Assembly: GCA_028583405.1 (NCBI GenBank)
Contig: JAPTMU010000426.1
Span: forward strand, 62,001 to 126,000
Source of the DNA: Pogonophryne albipinna
Lineage: Eukaryota; Chordata; Actinopteri; Perciformes; Artedidraconidae
Reading direction: 5' to 3'
DNA length: 64,000 nucleotides
The notes beneath the pieces are model-generated. The model searched no databases. It was given only the letters and a program-made list of their open reading frames with translations, and was not told the DNA's origin. Position 1 is the first letter of the stretch. Each line of letters opens with the position of its first letter. Made by a program: the position numbers and the translations under genes. Of this stretch, positions 11,121-20,499 are shown piece after piece.

Positions 11121-11870
11121 TAATACCAATGAAAGGGTGAAGATATGATCATATGAATAAATGGGAGTGAAAAAGTGTCAGGAAGAAAAAAAATACACTT
11201 GAGTTGATAGAATGTATGTAGATATTAGGATTATACATTTAGAGAGTGTTTATCTTTACTCCAACTGGATGATATGAACACAGTGAGACAGACGTGTTGT
11301 CAGAACATGTTTCCTGTTAGTGAAAAATAAAACCATGTGAAACTGGTTTAGTGTCGCTCAGCCTGTTGAAATGTTGAGTCCTCACTGGAGGACAAAGGCA
11401 TGATCCTCTCCTTTTCTGTGGCATTTTATGAGCTTTTTCATACTTTACTAAGTGGATAAAGCATAAAGGAGCAGTTTGTTTATTGTGGTGTCCCGTAGAC
11501 TGAGTCTGACTCCTGCAGCGGTCGGAGTTTGAAACCTGACAAAAAAAGTCAGTCTGCTGCAAGTCGCCCCTTCTCCCCTTCTTTCATTAAATAAATGCAA
11601 AAAGCAGAAATAAATGATCTTTAACATATTCTTTATTAGTTATTTTATATTTTGAGTATGTCCTCCAACGGATAAAAAAGTCATAAAGATGTCAGACAGG
11701 GTACAATAAGGAAATACATTTTAGTCAGCCAGTTGAAATGTTATACCCTCCATTGACTGAAATACAACAACCATTTTCTTGTTGGTTGCATTGATTATCT
11801 TTTATTCTTATGTCAATGAAAAATTAAGATTTCATTAAAATGTTTTTAACCTTTTGTGTTTCTCTTCACA
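11105..11870. repeat. TRIM upstream flank duplicated at 28985-29562 and 30665-30850
   Basis: Shared text begins ATGATCCTTAATACCAATGA and continues to the TRIM promoter. The downstream copy is interrupted by a 1.1-kb TIR element (29563-30661); the join at about 11497-11510 is its empty site. Confidence 0.75.
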
Positions 11871-12153
11871 CAGACACCTGTTCAACTTCATTGTCCCAAC
11901 CTGAATACCAAAGTACATTTCCCTCTGAAAGACATCCTGACTCCATCTGCTGGTGAATAGATGACATAGCAGCATTTCCTGCTGTTGATCAATCATCCTG
12001 TGACAGAAGAGAGAGAAAACCAAAGATTTAGAGATTGTTGAAAAGAACTGAGACGCCATCACAAGGTGTGAAATCTTTGTTGGAAAACACACAAGTTTGG
12101 AGTATATTAGGGGAGAAGTGGACAGAAAACTTTAGAAATAACTTTAAAATCAA
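11871..12153 (+). promoter_or_regulatory. Promoter and leader of TRIM copy B
   Basis: Aligned to 7330-7620 and 33850-34158. It carries an ISRE-like GAAAACCAAAG (12015-12025; one base off GAAANNGAAA). The stretch holding the TATA box in the orphan promoter is missing. The leader runs into ATG 12154 with no obvious intron. Confidence 0.55.
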
Positions 12154-13581
12154 ATGGCTGAGAAAACCGCTCTTCTTGAAAGTTACCTGAGCTGCCATGT
12201 GTGTTCAGAGACTCTCAGAGATCCTGTGTCTCTGGGCTGCAACCACAGCTTCTGTTCAAGCTGCCTGCAGAAATTCTGGGAACAAAGTAAGAACAAAAAC
12301 TGTCCCATTTGTAAAAGAAAGTCTTCAAAAGAATATCCTTTGGTGAACTTTACACTGAAGGAGCTGTCTGACTCCTTTGCTGAGAGACAGAAAGCTGGAT
12401 CATCTGAGACAGAGAAAGGAGAGAAGAAGGTGGAGGTGGTGTGTAGTAAACATCAAGAAGAGCCTAGATTGTTCTGTAAGGATGAAGAGAGAGCGGTGTG
12501 TCCTGTCTGTGAGTTTTCTCTCCACCAGAGTCACAAGGTGGTTCCTGTAGAACAAGCAGTCAGTGAGCTGAAGGACCTGCTGAAATCTGACTTAGAGTCT
12601 CTGCAGGACAAGAGGGACAAATACAAAGGAGTGGAGACAACATACAATGCATTGATTCAAGTGTCCAAGAAGCAGCTGCTGTCCACAGAGAGGCAGATCA
12701 CAGCAGAGTTCATCAAGCTCCATCAGTTCCTGAAAGAGGAAGAGGAGTCCAGACTGGCAGCTCTGAGGGAGGAAGAGGAGCAGAAGGGGAAGACTATCAG
12801 CAGAGAGATGAAGAGCATTCAGGAGCACATCTCCTCTCTATCACACAGTATCTCTGCTGTTGAAGAAGAGCTGCAGAAACACAACGGGCCCTTCCTCAGC
12901 AGTTATAAAGCCACTCAGAGCAGAGCCAGAGTCCAGAGCTCACTGTCAGACCCACAGCTGCTCTCAGGAGTGCTGATAGATGTGGCCAAACACCTGGGCA
13001 ACCTGTCCTTCAGAGTCTGGGAGAAGATGAAGGACCAGGTCCACTTCAGTCCCGTCATTCTGGACCCAAACACTGCATACAGCTGGCTCTCTCTGTCTGA
13101 TGATCTGACCAGTGTGAGACGTGGAGACAAAGATCAGCAGCTTCCTGATAATCCAGAGAGATACACTGACGCTGCTGATGTTCTGGGCTCTGAGGGCTTC
13201 AGCTCAGGGAAACACAGCTGGGAGGTGGAGGTGGGAGATCATCCTGACTGGGTTATAGGTTTGACTAAAGAGTCAGTTGACAGGAAGGGTGAGGTATTTG
13301 TCTCACCAGAATCTGGAATCTGGTGTTTAAAACATTGCAGTGGAAAATACACTAATGGTGCTGGTAAGACTGTCAGAGTGAAGAAGAATCTCCAGAGGAT
13401 CAGAGTCCAGCTGGACTATGACAGGGGGGAGGTGTCCTTCTACGACCCTGAAGACATGACTCCCATCTACACTCACAGAGACACTTTCACTGAGAAACTC
13501 TTCCCACATTTCGGTATTGGAAAAGCTGGTGATGCTAAAACTGCTGATATCAAAATCTGTCAAACTGAGATTCCTCTGTGA
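12154..13581 (+). CDS. TRIM35-like E3 ubiquitin ligase, copy B
   Basis: Single-exon 475-aa protein starting MAEKTALLES. The RING (C3HC4) uses C14, C17, C29, H31, C34, C37, C50 and C53. The B-box2 uses C97, H100, C108, C116, C119, H124 and H127. A glutamate-rich coiled coil spans about 130-260, and PRY-SPRY about 290-475 (GKHSWEVEVG near its start). All metal ligands are present and the frame is open, so it is probably functional. This architecture defines class IV TRIM ligases, which transfer ubiquitin through the RING and bind targets with the SPRY; fish have large arrays of them (often called TRIM35-like or nuclear factor 7-like). The intact paralogue is at 34159-35586, and differences are denser in the SPRY half. 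The start is chosen because it is the first Met and precedes the RING as in that paralogue. The exact orthology and target are unknown. Confidence 0.9.
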   Translation: MAEKTALLESYLSCHVCSETLRDPVSLGCNHSFCSSCLQKFWEQSKNKNCPICKRKSSKEYPLVNFTLKELSDSFAERQKAGSSETEKGEKKVEVVCSKHQEEPRLFCKDEERAVCPVCEFSLHQSHKVVPVEQAVSELKDLLKSDLESLQDKRDKYKGVETTYNALIQVSKKQLLSTERQITAEFIKLHQFLKEEEESRLAALREEEEQKGKTISREMKSIQEHISSLSHSISAVEEELQKHNGPFLSSYKATQSRARVQSSLSDPQLLSGVLIDVAKHLGNLSFRVWEKMKDQVHFSPVILDPNTAYSWLSLSDDLTSVRRGDKDQQLPDNPERYTDAADVLGSEGFSSGKHSWEVEVGDHPDWVIGLTKESVDRKGEVFVSPESGIWCLKHCSGKYTNGAGKTVRVKKNLQRIRVQLDYDRGEVSFYDPEDMTPIYTHRDTFTEKLFPHFGIGKAGDAKTADIKICQTEIPL

Positions 13582-14640
13582 TGCTCAGGAGTGTTAGTTC
13601 AGACTTTATTCTGACTTCACTGTCCGTCTAGATCTCTTTGAAATAATCAGGATAAGAAACAGATGACCATCAGATCATAATTTTAGCCTGTAAGATTTCT
13701 AAATGTTCCGAAAATGTGATCATGTTCTAATTACAGCTTTAAACATTATATTCAAAGTCTCAGTGTAAAAAAACAAATTGATTGTTTATATTTTGTTATA
13801 CTTTTTTATTGTGTGTTTATAATTTTCATTTAACTCACTGACATTTTTTTGAATCTGAAAATCATTTTTAAATACATTGAGGCATGATTGATGAATGCTC
13901 AACATTTAAATCCAACATCTTTAAATAAATAAATAGATGATCTGTTTTTCTTTTTAATCAATGTCCTGAAAATGTTTGTGTTTTTTTTTATTCTAATAAA
14001 AACTAACAAATCAAAGCTGTCAATTCTCCTTTTTTAACATCTTGTTTCAAGTCAAACATCATTTTTATAGCAGTATAAGATAATATAACAATGTAAGATA
14101 TTTGTAGGACTCTTGATTAATTATTTTTAGATATGGGTATGTTGTTTTACTCCCAGGAGTAATTGAAGTTGAGTATTTCCGTACTGTATATATGAACAAT
14201 AACATTTGTGGCAATTGAAAATGTCCATTTTATTATTAACCTAAAGGGAATTATAGCTGTACAATTAAGTTTAGTTTTATTCAGAAATATGTCTATAAGC
14301 TTGATTCCTGTTTCTTCTCCCACCCTGATGAAGGAGAGTCAGCAGAAAACATGTGAGGGGTAAAGCATGGCATACTGGAGCTGTGCAACGGGTTTGATTT
14401 GATGGAGCTGTTTTGATTCTCACTTAGAAACAGTCAGGAGTCACATTTACCTTTCTCCAACTCCACTGCAGCATTATAACATCTACAAAGTAGATTCAAA
14501 ACAAAAAAGAGGAATGCATTACATACTTTCCTGCAAAACACACATGTATTCACTTTGATACTTTGTCTTGAGTTAGTTAAAACCCAGCTGATCCAGTTGT
14601 TGATCAGCTGTGTGATTTAAAGCTGTAATAAAACAGCCTC
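13582..14640. other. 3' flank of TRIM copy B
   Basis: The first about 90 bp and 14312-14640 match the 3' flanks of the other TRIM units; the middle is diverged. AATAAATAAATAG near 13925 could serve as a polyadenylation signal. No other gene. Confidence 0.55.
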
Positions 14641-14649
14641 ATTAGTTAG

Positions 14650-15065
14650 CATACTTCCCACCTCTGGTCAATAATGATAGATCTTAATGTCAATAAGTTG
14701 TCAATATTTACTTATACATTCGGTCTATATGTTGTAAATGTACTATCTCTTCGATTTACACACGGCATCTATTGCACGTCTGTCCGTCCTGGGAGAGGGA
14801 TCCCTCCTCTGTTGCTCTCCCTGAGGTTTCTCCCATTTTTCCCTTAAACTGTGGGTTTTCTCTGGAAGTGTTTCCTTGTACGATGTGAGGGTCTAAGGAC
14901 AGAGGGTGTCGTTTTTCTCATACTGATATTCTGAACCATCTGTGCTGTTGTATTTGCTGTAAAGTGTCTCTACTGTAGGCTATTTTTATGATATGTACAG
15001 CACTTTGGCTCGACCAAAAATCGTTTATAAATGTGCTATATAAATAAAACTTGATTTGATTTATA
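14650..15065 (+). mobile_element. 3' UTR and tail of a fish non-LTR retrotransposon
   Basis: Contains the widespread teleost text GAGAGGGATCCCTCCTCTG, then CTCCCTGAGGTTTCTCCCA and a tail ATATAAATAAAACTTGATTT. An inverted fragment of the same tail lies at 61285-61380. Confidence 0.7.
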
Positions 15066-15322
15066 ATATCTTGAGTATTATCATAAAAATAGCACCTTTA
15101 TTTATTTTAACAAACCACGTTCTCCAAGTAAAATCTAATAGAAATGTATAATCTTTTTGAAAAATAGAGATCGCACATCAGTCCTGTGTACAGATCAGTT
15201 CGATAAAGTCAAGCCTAAACAGCGACATTTTACACGATAAATACGGGTTTAAACCATAGACGGTACCGTGTGTAGGTTGTCATGCTAGCTTGACATGCAG
15301 TAGCAAGCAGATGTGCACCTTG
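15066..15322. other. Short intergenic stretch
   Basis: No gene or repeat boundary recognised other than the TTG target-site copy at its right end (15320-15322). Confidence 0.4.
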
Positions 15323-16340
15323 GGCCCTTCTCACTTCTCTTATTTTTCATTTCCTCGCTCCTCGGTCTCACCGGAAGTTGATTTGTCTGCGCCATCTTGA
15401 GTAGCGTCCCAATGGCCTTATTTTTGCCGGAGGACCGAGGAGCTATAATGGAGGAGCTATAACCGAGGAACCACCAGACCATCCTTCGATTAAATCCTCA
15501 GACACTCGCCCCGCCCCCTTACTGTGTATCGCTCACTGATTGGACGATGCAGTGCATGCACTGATCTGATGCTTCTTGACATGAGAGCCGTTTCGCAGCA
15601 GAGTGAAGAAAATACATGAACCTCACGGGAGTCACTCCTCAGTTTATACTGTGTTTAGTTTCAATTCATGTATCATTTAGTTACAAATATGTGATATATC
15701 TGAACAACAAAGTGGTCAAAAATCATTTTATTCATTTTTTGGAAACATTTTCATGATCGCTTTTTTTCGTTTTACATTTTCATTTATTGTCATTTCCATT
15801 CAGTCAGTCATTAAGTGCTATTAAAATGTTAATGTGCTACATATCCACACAAACAAACAAAGTGTGCAATCCAATGAATGTTAATCTAACTGGGTTTTGA
15901 TAGATAACATATCTCTTTTTCTTCTCTCAATTATTATATTTAGTTTGTGCACTCTAATCAATATTAATCAAACTATTGTTCGTTTATACATTTTAAGAAT
16001 GGCGTTTATCTTTTTTGAGAATGAGTTCTTGTTTTATTTAATGTATTTGGGTCTACAACAGATGATACAAATGTTTGTGTCAGTAACAGAGGCGGGGGGT
16101 GTGTGGAAATGGGGACCGAGCTGCTGTCAGACGATCAGCTGTGCAGCGTCATCACAAACGGACGTCGCTTCACGTGACGCTCCGGAGGAAAGGACGTCCC
16201 ATTGCTCTTAAAACTCATTTCCCTGCTTCTCGTGGTTTCCTTGCATCTCTCCATGCTTCCCTGGTGGGAGGGACTTGTCACAGGGAAACGACGCAAGTGA
16301 GGGACGCAAGGAATCCATTTAACCGAAGTGAGAAGGGCCC
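15323..16340. mobile_element. Harbinger-like element with GGCCCTTCTCACTTCTC TIRs
   Basis: Begins GGCCCTTCTCACTTCTC and ends with an inverted match (GAAGTGAGAAGGGCCC). It is flanked by TTG (15320-15322) and TTA (16341-16343), consistent with a 3-bp T-T-R target. The TIR resembles that of 29563-30661. The interior shows no recognisable transposase. Confidence 0.75.
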
Positions 16341-16424
16341 TTAGTCTTCATGCTAAATGGAAAATAATGTGTGGAGTTCCATACTGAACACACCGCCTCT
16401 GACTCCCTTTCATCGGCTCTACAA

Positions 16425-16658
16425 TATTTAATAATTATCCAAACTTTTAAAAATAAATATAAATAGATAGCTACAGTTTGACTTACTAAGTTACTAATTA
16501 AAAACAGTATAGGTTTTGTAGTATTAACACAACATCTCCTCCTGTCCAGGTGGGGCAGTAATGCGCCGTTAAGCTGTTCGTTCAACGTCGGATACTAAAA
16601 GTGAGCGAAACTCAAGCAAACCAGTTGCTGTTTACTTAGCTTTTACATACGCAACAAG
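16425..16658 (+). repeat. 5' flank of the ccdc15 pseudogene (left part)
   Basis: Matches 39208-39433 upstream of intact ccdc15 (for example CAGTTTGACTTACTAAGTTA). It stops exactly at GCAACAAG, where the 9.77-kb element begins, and resumes at 26434. Confidence 0.85.
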
Positions 16659-16862
16659 CAGTGGCGGTTCTAGACCAATTTGACTGGGGGGGCCACTGGG
16701 GGGGCCAGTTATTTGCTGAGGGGGGCACAATAAATGCAGGACGAAAAAGAGAACTAGACAGTATGAAGTAATTGCGCATAAGAAAACAATGCAATACAGT
16801 TATTGGTATTTGTTTCAGTACACTTATTTATTTCAGATATATCTTATAGTTATTACTGTTAC

Positions 16863-17268
16863 TGTCACGATTCTCTTGTTATGTCACGTTTGTAGTTTTG
16901 TATGTTTGGGTGTTTGCCGTCATGTTTTCCTCCCTGTAGATTGTCTGGTCTCTTTTCCCTGTGTTTCTTGTCTGTCATTAGTTCCCTGGTGTGTCTCCTG
17001 TGCTCATCAGTGTCAGCCCCGCCCCTGATTGTTCCCACCTGTTGTCCTTGTGTTTCTCCTCCCCTGCCCAGCTGTTTCTCGTCCCGTGATTACCCCTCCC
17101 TGTATTTAGTCGTGTCTCTTCCTGTGTTCAGTGTTGGGTCGTCTTTCGTATGTGACTGAGTTCACCGGTGAGTGTTCTGTTTTGTCTATGTTCTTAGTTA
17201 TCCTTGAAATAAAGGTTTTTTTTACGTTAATCTGCATTTGGGTCCTGCTTGCTGCACACACCGTGACA
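16863..17268 (+). repeat. Left LTR
   Basis: About 406 bp, TG...CA ends. It contains AATAAA near its 3' end (about 17207) as a likely polyadenylation signal. The 17 bp between LTR and ATG would hold the primer-binding site; I could not match it to a tRNA. Confidence 0.88.
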
Positions 17269-17285
17269 GAACGACCCAACCATAA

Positions 17286-19709
17286 ATGGACCCAGCAGAT
17301 GATCCATGGGAGGTTGAATTACAGCATTTGACCTTCCATCTGGCTTGCTGCTTCGATTGGTGGAAGGGAGCGTCCAGTGTTCGGCAGAGGAGGGCCGCTC
17401 TGGTAGAGGCGCTCCGATTGGCAGCGGAGAGACCATGTTTTGTTGAGTTCTTACCTGACTGGATTTTGGACTTCCTTTCGGCATGTGATTCCTGGCATGC
17501 TAGCTCCCTGTCTCCCAAGTCCCAACCTGGCACCATACGCCTCGCTGGGATCCGTCTGGGGTTAACCCATGCTTCTGCCCCAGTTCCTGCTCCTGTTCAG
17601 GAGTCGTATGCTGGAAGTCGTCAGGCTTATGGAGGTCCACGGAGTATTCAGGCGGCTGCTAAGAGGAGTCGTCGCAAGGCCAGACTAGCAGCCCGGGCCC
17701 CAGCAGCCATGGTTCCAGCCCCAGTACAGGCCCCAGCAGCCATGGTCCCAGACCCAGTTCTGGCCCCAGCAGCCATGGTCCCGGCCCCAGTGCTGGCCCC
17801 AGCAGCCATGGTCCCGGCCCCAGTGCTGGCCCCAGCAGCCATGGTTCCGGCCCCAGTTCCGACTCCAGCACCTCGTCTCCTGTTGGCTCTCCAGCCAACA
17901 CCAGCTCCCCGAGTCCTGTCGGCGTACCGGCCGACTCCAGCACCTCGTCTCCTGTTGGCTCTCCAGCCGACGCCAGCTCCCCGAGTCCTGTCGGCGTACC
18001 GGCCGACTCCAGCACCTCGTCTCCTGTTGGCTCTCCAGCCAACACCAGCTCCCCGTGTCCTGTCGGCGTACCGACCGACACAAGTCCCCTCTCGAGTCCC
18101 CTCCCGAGTCCCCTCCCGAGTCCCCTCCCGAGTCCCCTCCCGAGTCCCCTCTCGAGTCTCCTCTCCAGTTCCCTCTCGAGTCCCCTCTCCAGTCTCCTCT
18201 CGAGTCCCCTCTCCAGTTCCCTCTCGAGTTCCCTCTCCAGTTCCCTCTCGAGTCCCCTCTCGAGTCCCCTCTCGAGTCCCCTCTCCAGTCCCCTCTCCAG
18301 TCCCCTCTCGAGTCCCCTCTCGAGTCCCCTCTCGAGTCCCCTCTCGAGTCCCCTCTCGAGTCCCCTCTCGAGTTCCCTCTCGAGTTCCCTCTCGAGTCCC
18401 CTCTCCAGTTCCCTCTCCAGTTCCCTCTCGAGTCCCCTCTCCAGTCCCCTCTCCAGTTCCCTCTCCAGTCTCCTCTCGAGTCCCCTCTCGAGTCCCCTCT
18501 CCAGTTCCCTCTCCAGTTCCCTCTCCAGTTCCCTCTCGAGTCCCCTCTCCAGTTCCCTCTCGAGTCCCCTCTCGAGTCCCCTCTCGAGTTCCCTCTCGAG
18601 TCCCCTCTCCAGTTCCCTCTCGAGTCCCCTCTCCAGTTCCCTCTCGAGTCCCTACCCAAGTGTCGTTGGAGGTTCCGCTGGGGGTCCTGCCAACTCTTTG
18701 TCTTGTGCCGTTGGAGGCCCCACCGACTACTCTCCTGCCGGGGGTCCTGCCAACCCTGTGTCCTGTCCCGTTGGAGGCCCCGCTGACTACTCTTCTGCCG
18801 GGGGTCCTGCCAACTCTATGTCCTGTGCCGTTGGAGGCCCCGCCGACTACTCTCCTGCCGGGGGTCCTGCCAACCCTGTGTCCTGTCCCGTTGGAGGCCC
18901 CGCCGACTACTCTTCTGCCGGGGGTCCTGCCAGCCGTATGTCCTGTGCCGTTGGAGGTCCCGATGACTGCTCTCCTGCCGGGGGTCCTGCCAACCCTGTG
19001 TCCTGTCCCGTTGGAGGCCCCGCTGACTACTCTTCTGCCGGGGGTCCTGCCAACTCTATGTCCTGTCCCGTTGGAGGCCCCGCCGACTGCTCTTCTGCCG
19101 GGGGTCCTGCCAGCCGTATGTCCTGTTCCGTTGGAGGACCCGCTGGGAGTCCTGCCAATCCCATGTCTTGTTCCAGTGGAGGTCCTGCCGTTACCTGTCT
19201 CGCCGAGGGTCCTGCCAACTCCTGGTCCTCTTCCGTGGGGGATCCTGCCGAAGCCTGTCCCACCGACACCGGGTCCTGCCCGGCCTCCGGAGCTGTCCCG
19301 TCAGCGCCTTCCTGCCCGGCCTCCGGAGCTGTCCGGTCTTCGCCCTCGAGCCCGGCCCCCTGAGAGCCGCGGTCTTCGGCCTCGAGCCCGGCCCCCTGAG
19401 AGCCGCGGTCTTCGCCCTCGAGCCCGGCCCCCTGAGTGCTGCGGTCTTCACCCTCATGCTCGGCCCCTTGACTCTTCCTGCCGCTGCCTTCGCCCTCATG
19501 CTCGGCCCCCTGAGTTTGCCCGCTGTGGTCTTCGCCCCTCCATGGACTCTACCTTGCCCCCGGGCCGTCCGCCCGAGATCTCCACCTTGGACTTTGCCTT
19601 GCCCCCGGGCCGTCCGCCCGAGATCCCTTCCGGGCCCTCCGCTGTGCTCCTGGGCTGTCAGCCCAAAACCCGTCCTCCAGACCCCCTCCACCCACCCTGG
19701 TGCGCCTAG
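17286..19709 (+). CDS. Proline-rich ORF of the LTR element (gag-like position)
   Basis: An 807-aa frame starts 17 bp after the left LTR. Residues 1-100 (MDPADDPWEVELQ start; Trp/Cys-rich) look like a folded domain. About 145-260 are PAAMVPAP and PTPAPR repeats. About 263-455 are a 4-residue VPSR/VPSP array. About 460-660 are 20-residue repeats containing LPTLCPVPLEAP. The C-terminus has ARPPESRGLRPR units. There is no CCHC zinc knuckle and no pol domain. Its place after the left LTR is that of gag, but the sequence does not let me assign a function. The frame is intact through more than 2 kb of repeats, suggesting either recent insertion or that the repeat units cannot easily produce stops. 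Confidence 0.7.
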   Translation: MDPADDPWEVELQHLTFHLACCFDWWKGASSVRQRRAALVEALRLAAERPCFVEFLPDWILDFLSACDSWHASSLSPKSQPGTIRLAGIRLGLTHASAPVPAPVQESYAGSRQAYGGPRSIQAAAKRSRRKARLAARAPAAMVPAPVQAPAAMVPDPVLAPAAMVPAPVLAPAAMVPAPVLAPAAMVPAPVPTPAPRLLLALQPTPAPRVLSAYRPTPAPRLLLALQPTPAPRVLSAYRPTPAPRLLLALQPTPAPRVLSAYRPTQVPSRVPSRVPSRVPSRVPSRVPSRVSSPVPSRVPSPVSSRVPSPVPSRVPSPVPSRVPSRVPSRVPSPVPSPVPSRVPSRVPSRVPSRVPSRVPSRVPSRVPSRVPSPVPSPVPSRVPSPVPSPVPSPVSSRVPSRVPSPVPSPVPSPVPSRVPSPVPSRVPSRVPSRVPSRVPSPVPSRVPSPVPSRVPTQVSLEVPLGVLPTLCLVPLEAPPTTLLPGVLPTLCPVPLEAPLTTLLPGVLPTLCPVPLEAPPTTLLPGVLPTLCPVPLEAPPTTLLPGVLPAVCPVPLEVPMTALLPGVLPTLCPVPLEAPLTTLLPGVLPTLCPVPLEAPPTALLPGVLPAVCPVPLEDPLGVLPIPCLVPVEVLPLPVSPRVLPTPGPLPWGILPKPVPPTPGPARPPELSRQRLPARPPELSGLRPRARPPESRGLRPRARPPESRGLRPRARPPECCGLHPHARPLDSSCRCLRPHARPPEFARCGLRPSMDSTLPPGRPPEISTLDFALPPGRPPEIPSGPSAVLLGCQPKTRPPDPLHPPWCA
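18070..18660. repeat. 12-bp tandem array (GAGTCCCCTCTC units)
   Basis: About 48 units alternating CGAGTCCCCTCT, CCAGTTCCCTCT and similar variants. The unit contains no stop in several frames on both strands, so long spurious reading frames appear in both directions. In the ORF frame it encodes VPSR/VPSP. Confidence 0.9.
18680..19160 (+). repeat. 60-bp tandem repeats inside the LTR-element ORF
   Basis: About eight units of 60 bp containing CCGTTGGAGGCCCCGCCGAC and CTGCCGGGGGTCCTGCCAAC. Each encodes a 20-residue repeat, so copy-number change keeps the frame. Confidence 0.85.
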
Positions 19710-19812
19710 TGTTGTGTCCCTCCTCCGGACCCCCTCCACCCACCCTGCTTGAGGTTTTGGACTTTTGTGGTTTTTAGGGACGTCTGGAATCCGTCCCTTG
19801 AGGGGGGGGTTC

Positions 19813-20216
19813 TGTCACGATTCTCTTGTTATGTCACGTTTGTAGTTTTGTATGTTTGGGTGTTTGCCGTCATGTTTTCCTCCCTGTAGATTATCTGACC
19901 TCTTTTCCCTGTGTTTCTTGTCTGTCATTAGTTCCCTGGTGTGTCTCCTGTGCTCATCAGTGTCAGCCCCGCCCCTGATTGTTCCCACCTGTTGTCCTTG
20001 TGTTTCTCCTCCCCTGCCCAGCTGTTTCTCGTCCCGTGATTACCCCTCCCTGTATTTAGTCGTGTCTCTTCCTGTGTTCAGTGTTGGGTCGTCTTTCGTA
20101 TGTGACTGAGTTCACCGGTGAGTGTTCTGTTTTGTCTATGTTCTTAGTTATCCTTGAAATAAAGGTTTTTCACGTTAATCTGCATTTGGGTCCTGCTTGC
20201 TGCACACACCGTGACA
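19813..20216 (+). repeat. Right LTR
   Basis: Nearly identical to the left LTR. It follows the purine tract directly and precedes the second GTTAC target copy. Confidence 0.88.
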
Positions 20217-20499
20217 GTTACACTCACAGAAATGAATCATGGTAGAGTTTATTTTTAAGCATATAAATCTATTTGATTTTATTTAAATACTCATATTTTT
20301 GAAACGTATTTAAATTAATTATAATCTGTATAATTCTGTAAATTCTAAAATATATTAAATGTAATTACTTAATACATATTAACATTGTTTAAATAATCAA
20401 AGCTGTGAAACAAACAAGATAATTTTATTTAAAATGTATGTGATTGGTTTACATACAACTTGGGGGAAGTGAAATCGGGAAACAGGAAATGACATCCTT

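Larger units (their letters stand above)
16863..20216 (+). mobile_element. Non-autonomous LTR retrotransposon
   Basis: Two direct repeats of about 405 bp (16863-17268 and 19813-20216) start TGTCACGATTCTC and end CACCGTGACA. They are flanked by the 5-bp duplication GTTAC (16858-16862 and 20217-20221). A purine-rich tract (TTGAGGGGGGGG, 19798-19809) just before the right LTR fits the plus-strand primer. By eye the LTRs differ by about three substitutions and one short indel, so the insertion is young. The only open frame is a proline-rich protein; no protease, reverse transcriptase, RNase H or integrase is present, so it must rely on a partner element. It sits inside the hAT-like element. Confidence 0.9.

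Noticed and set aside
18055..18786. 243-codon ESPLESPLQF frame and minus-strand RGDSRG frames
   Set aside because: By-products of a 12-bp tandem array without stops; not independent genes.
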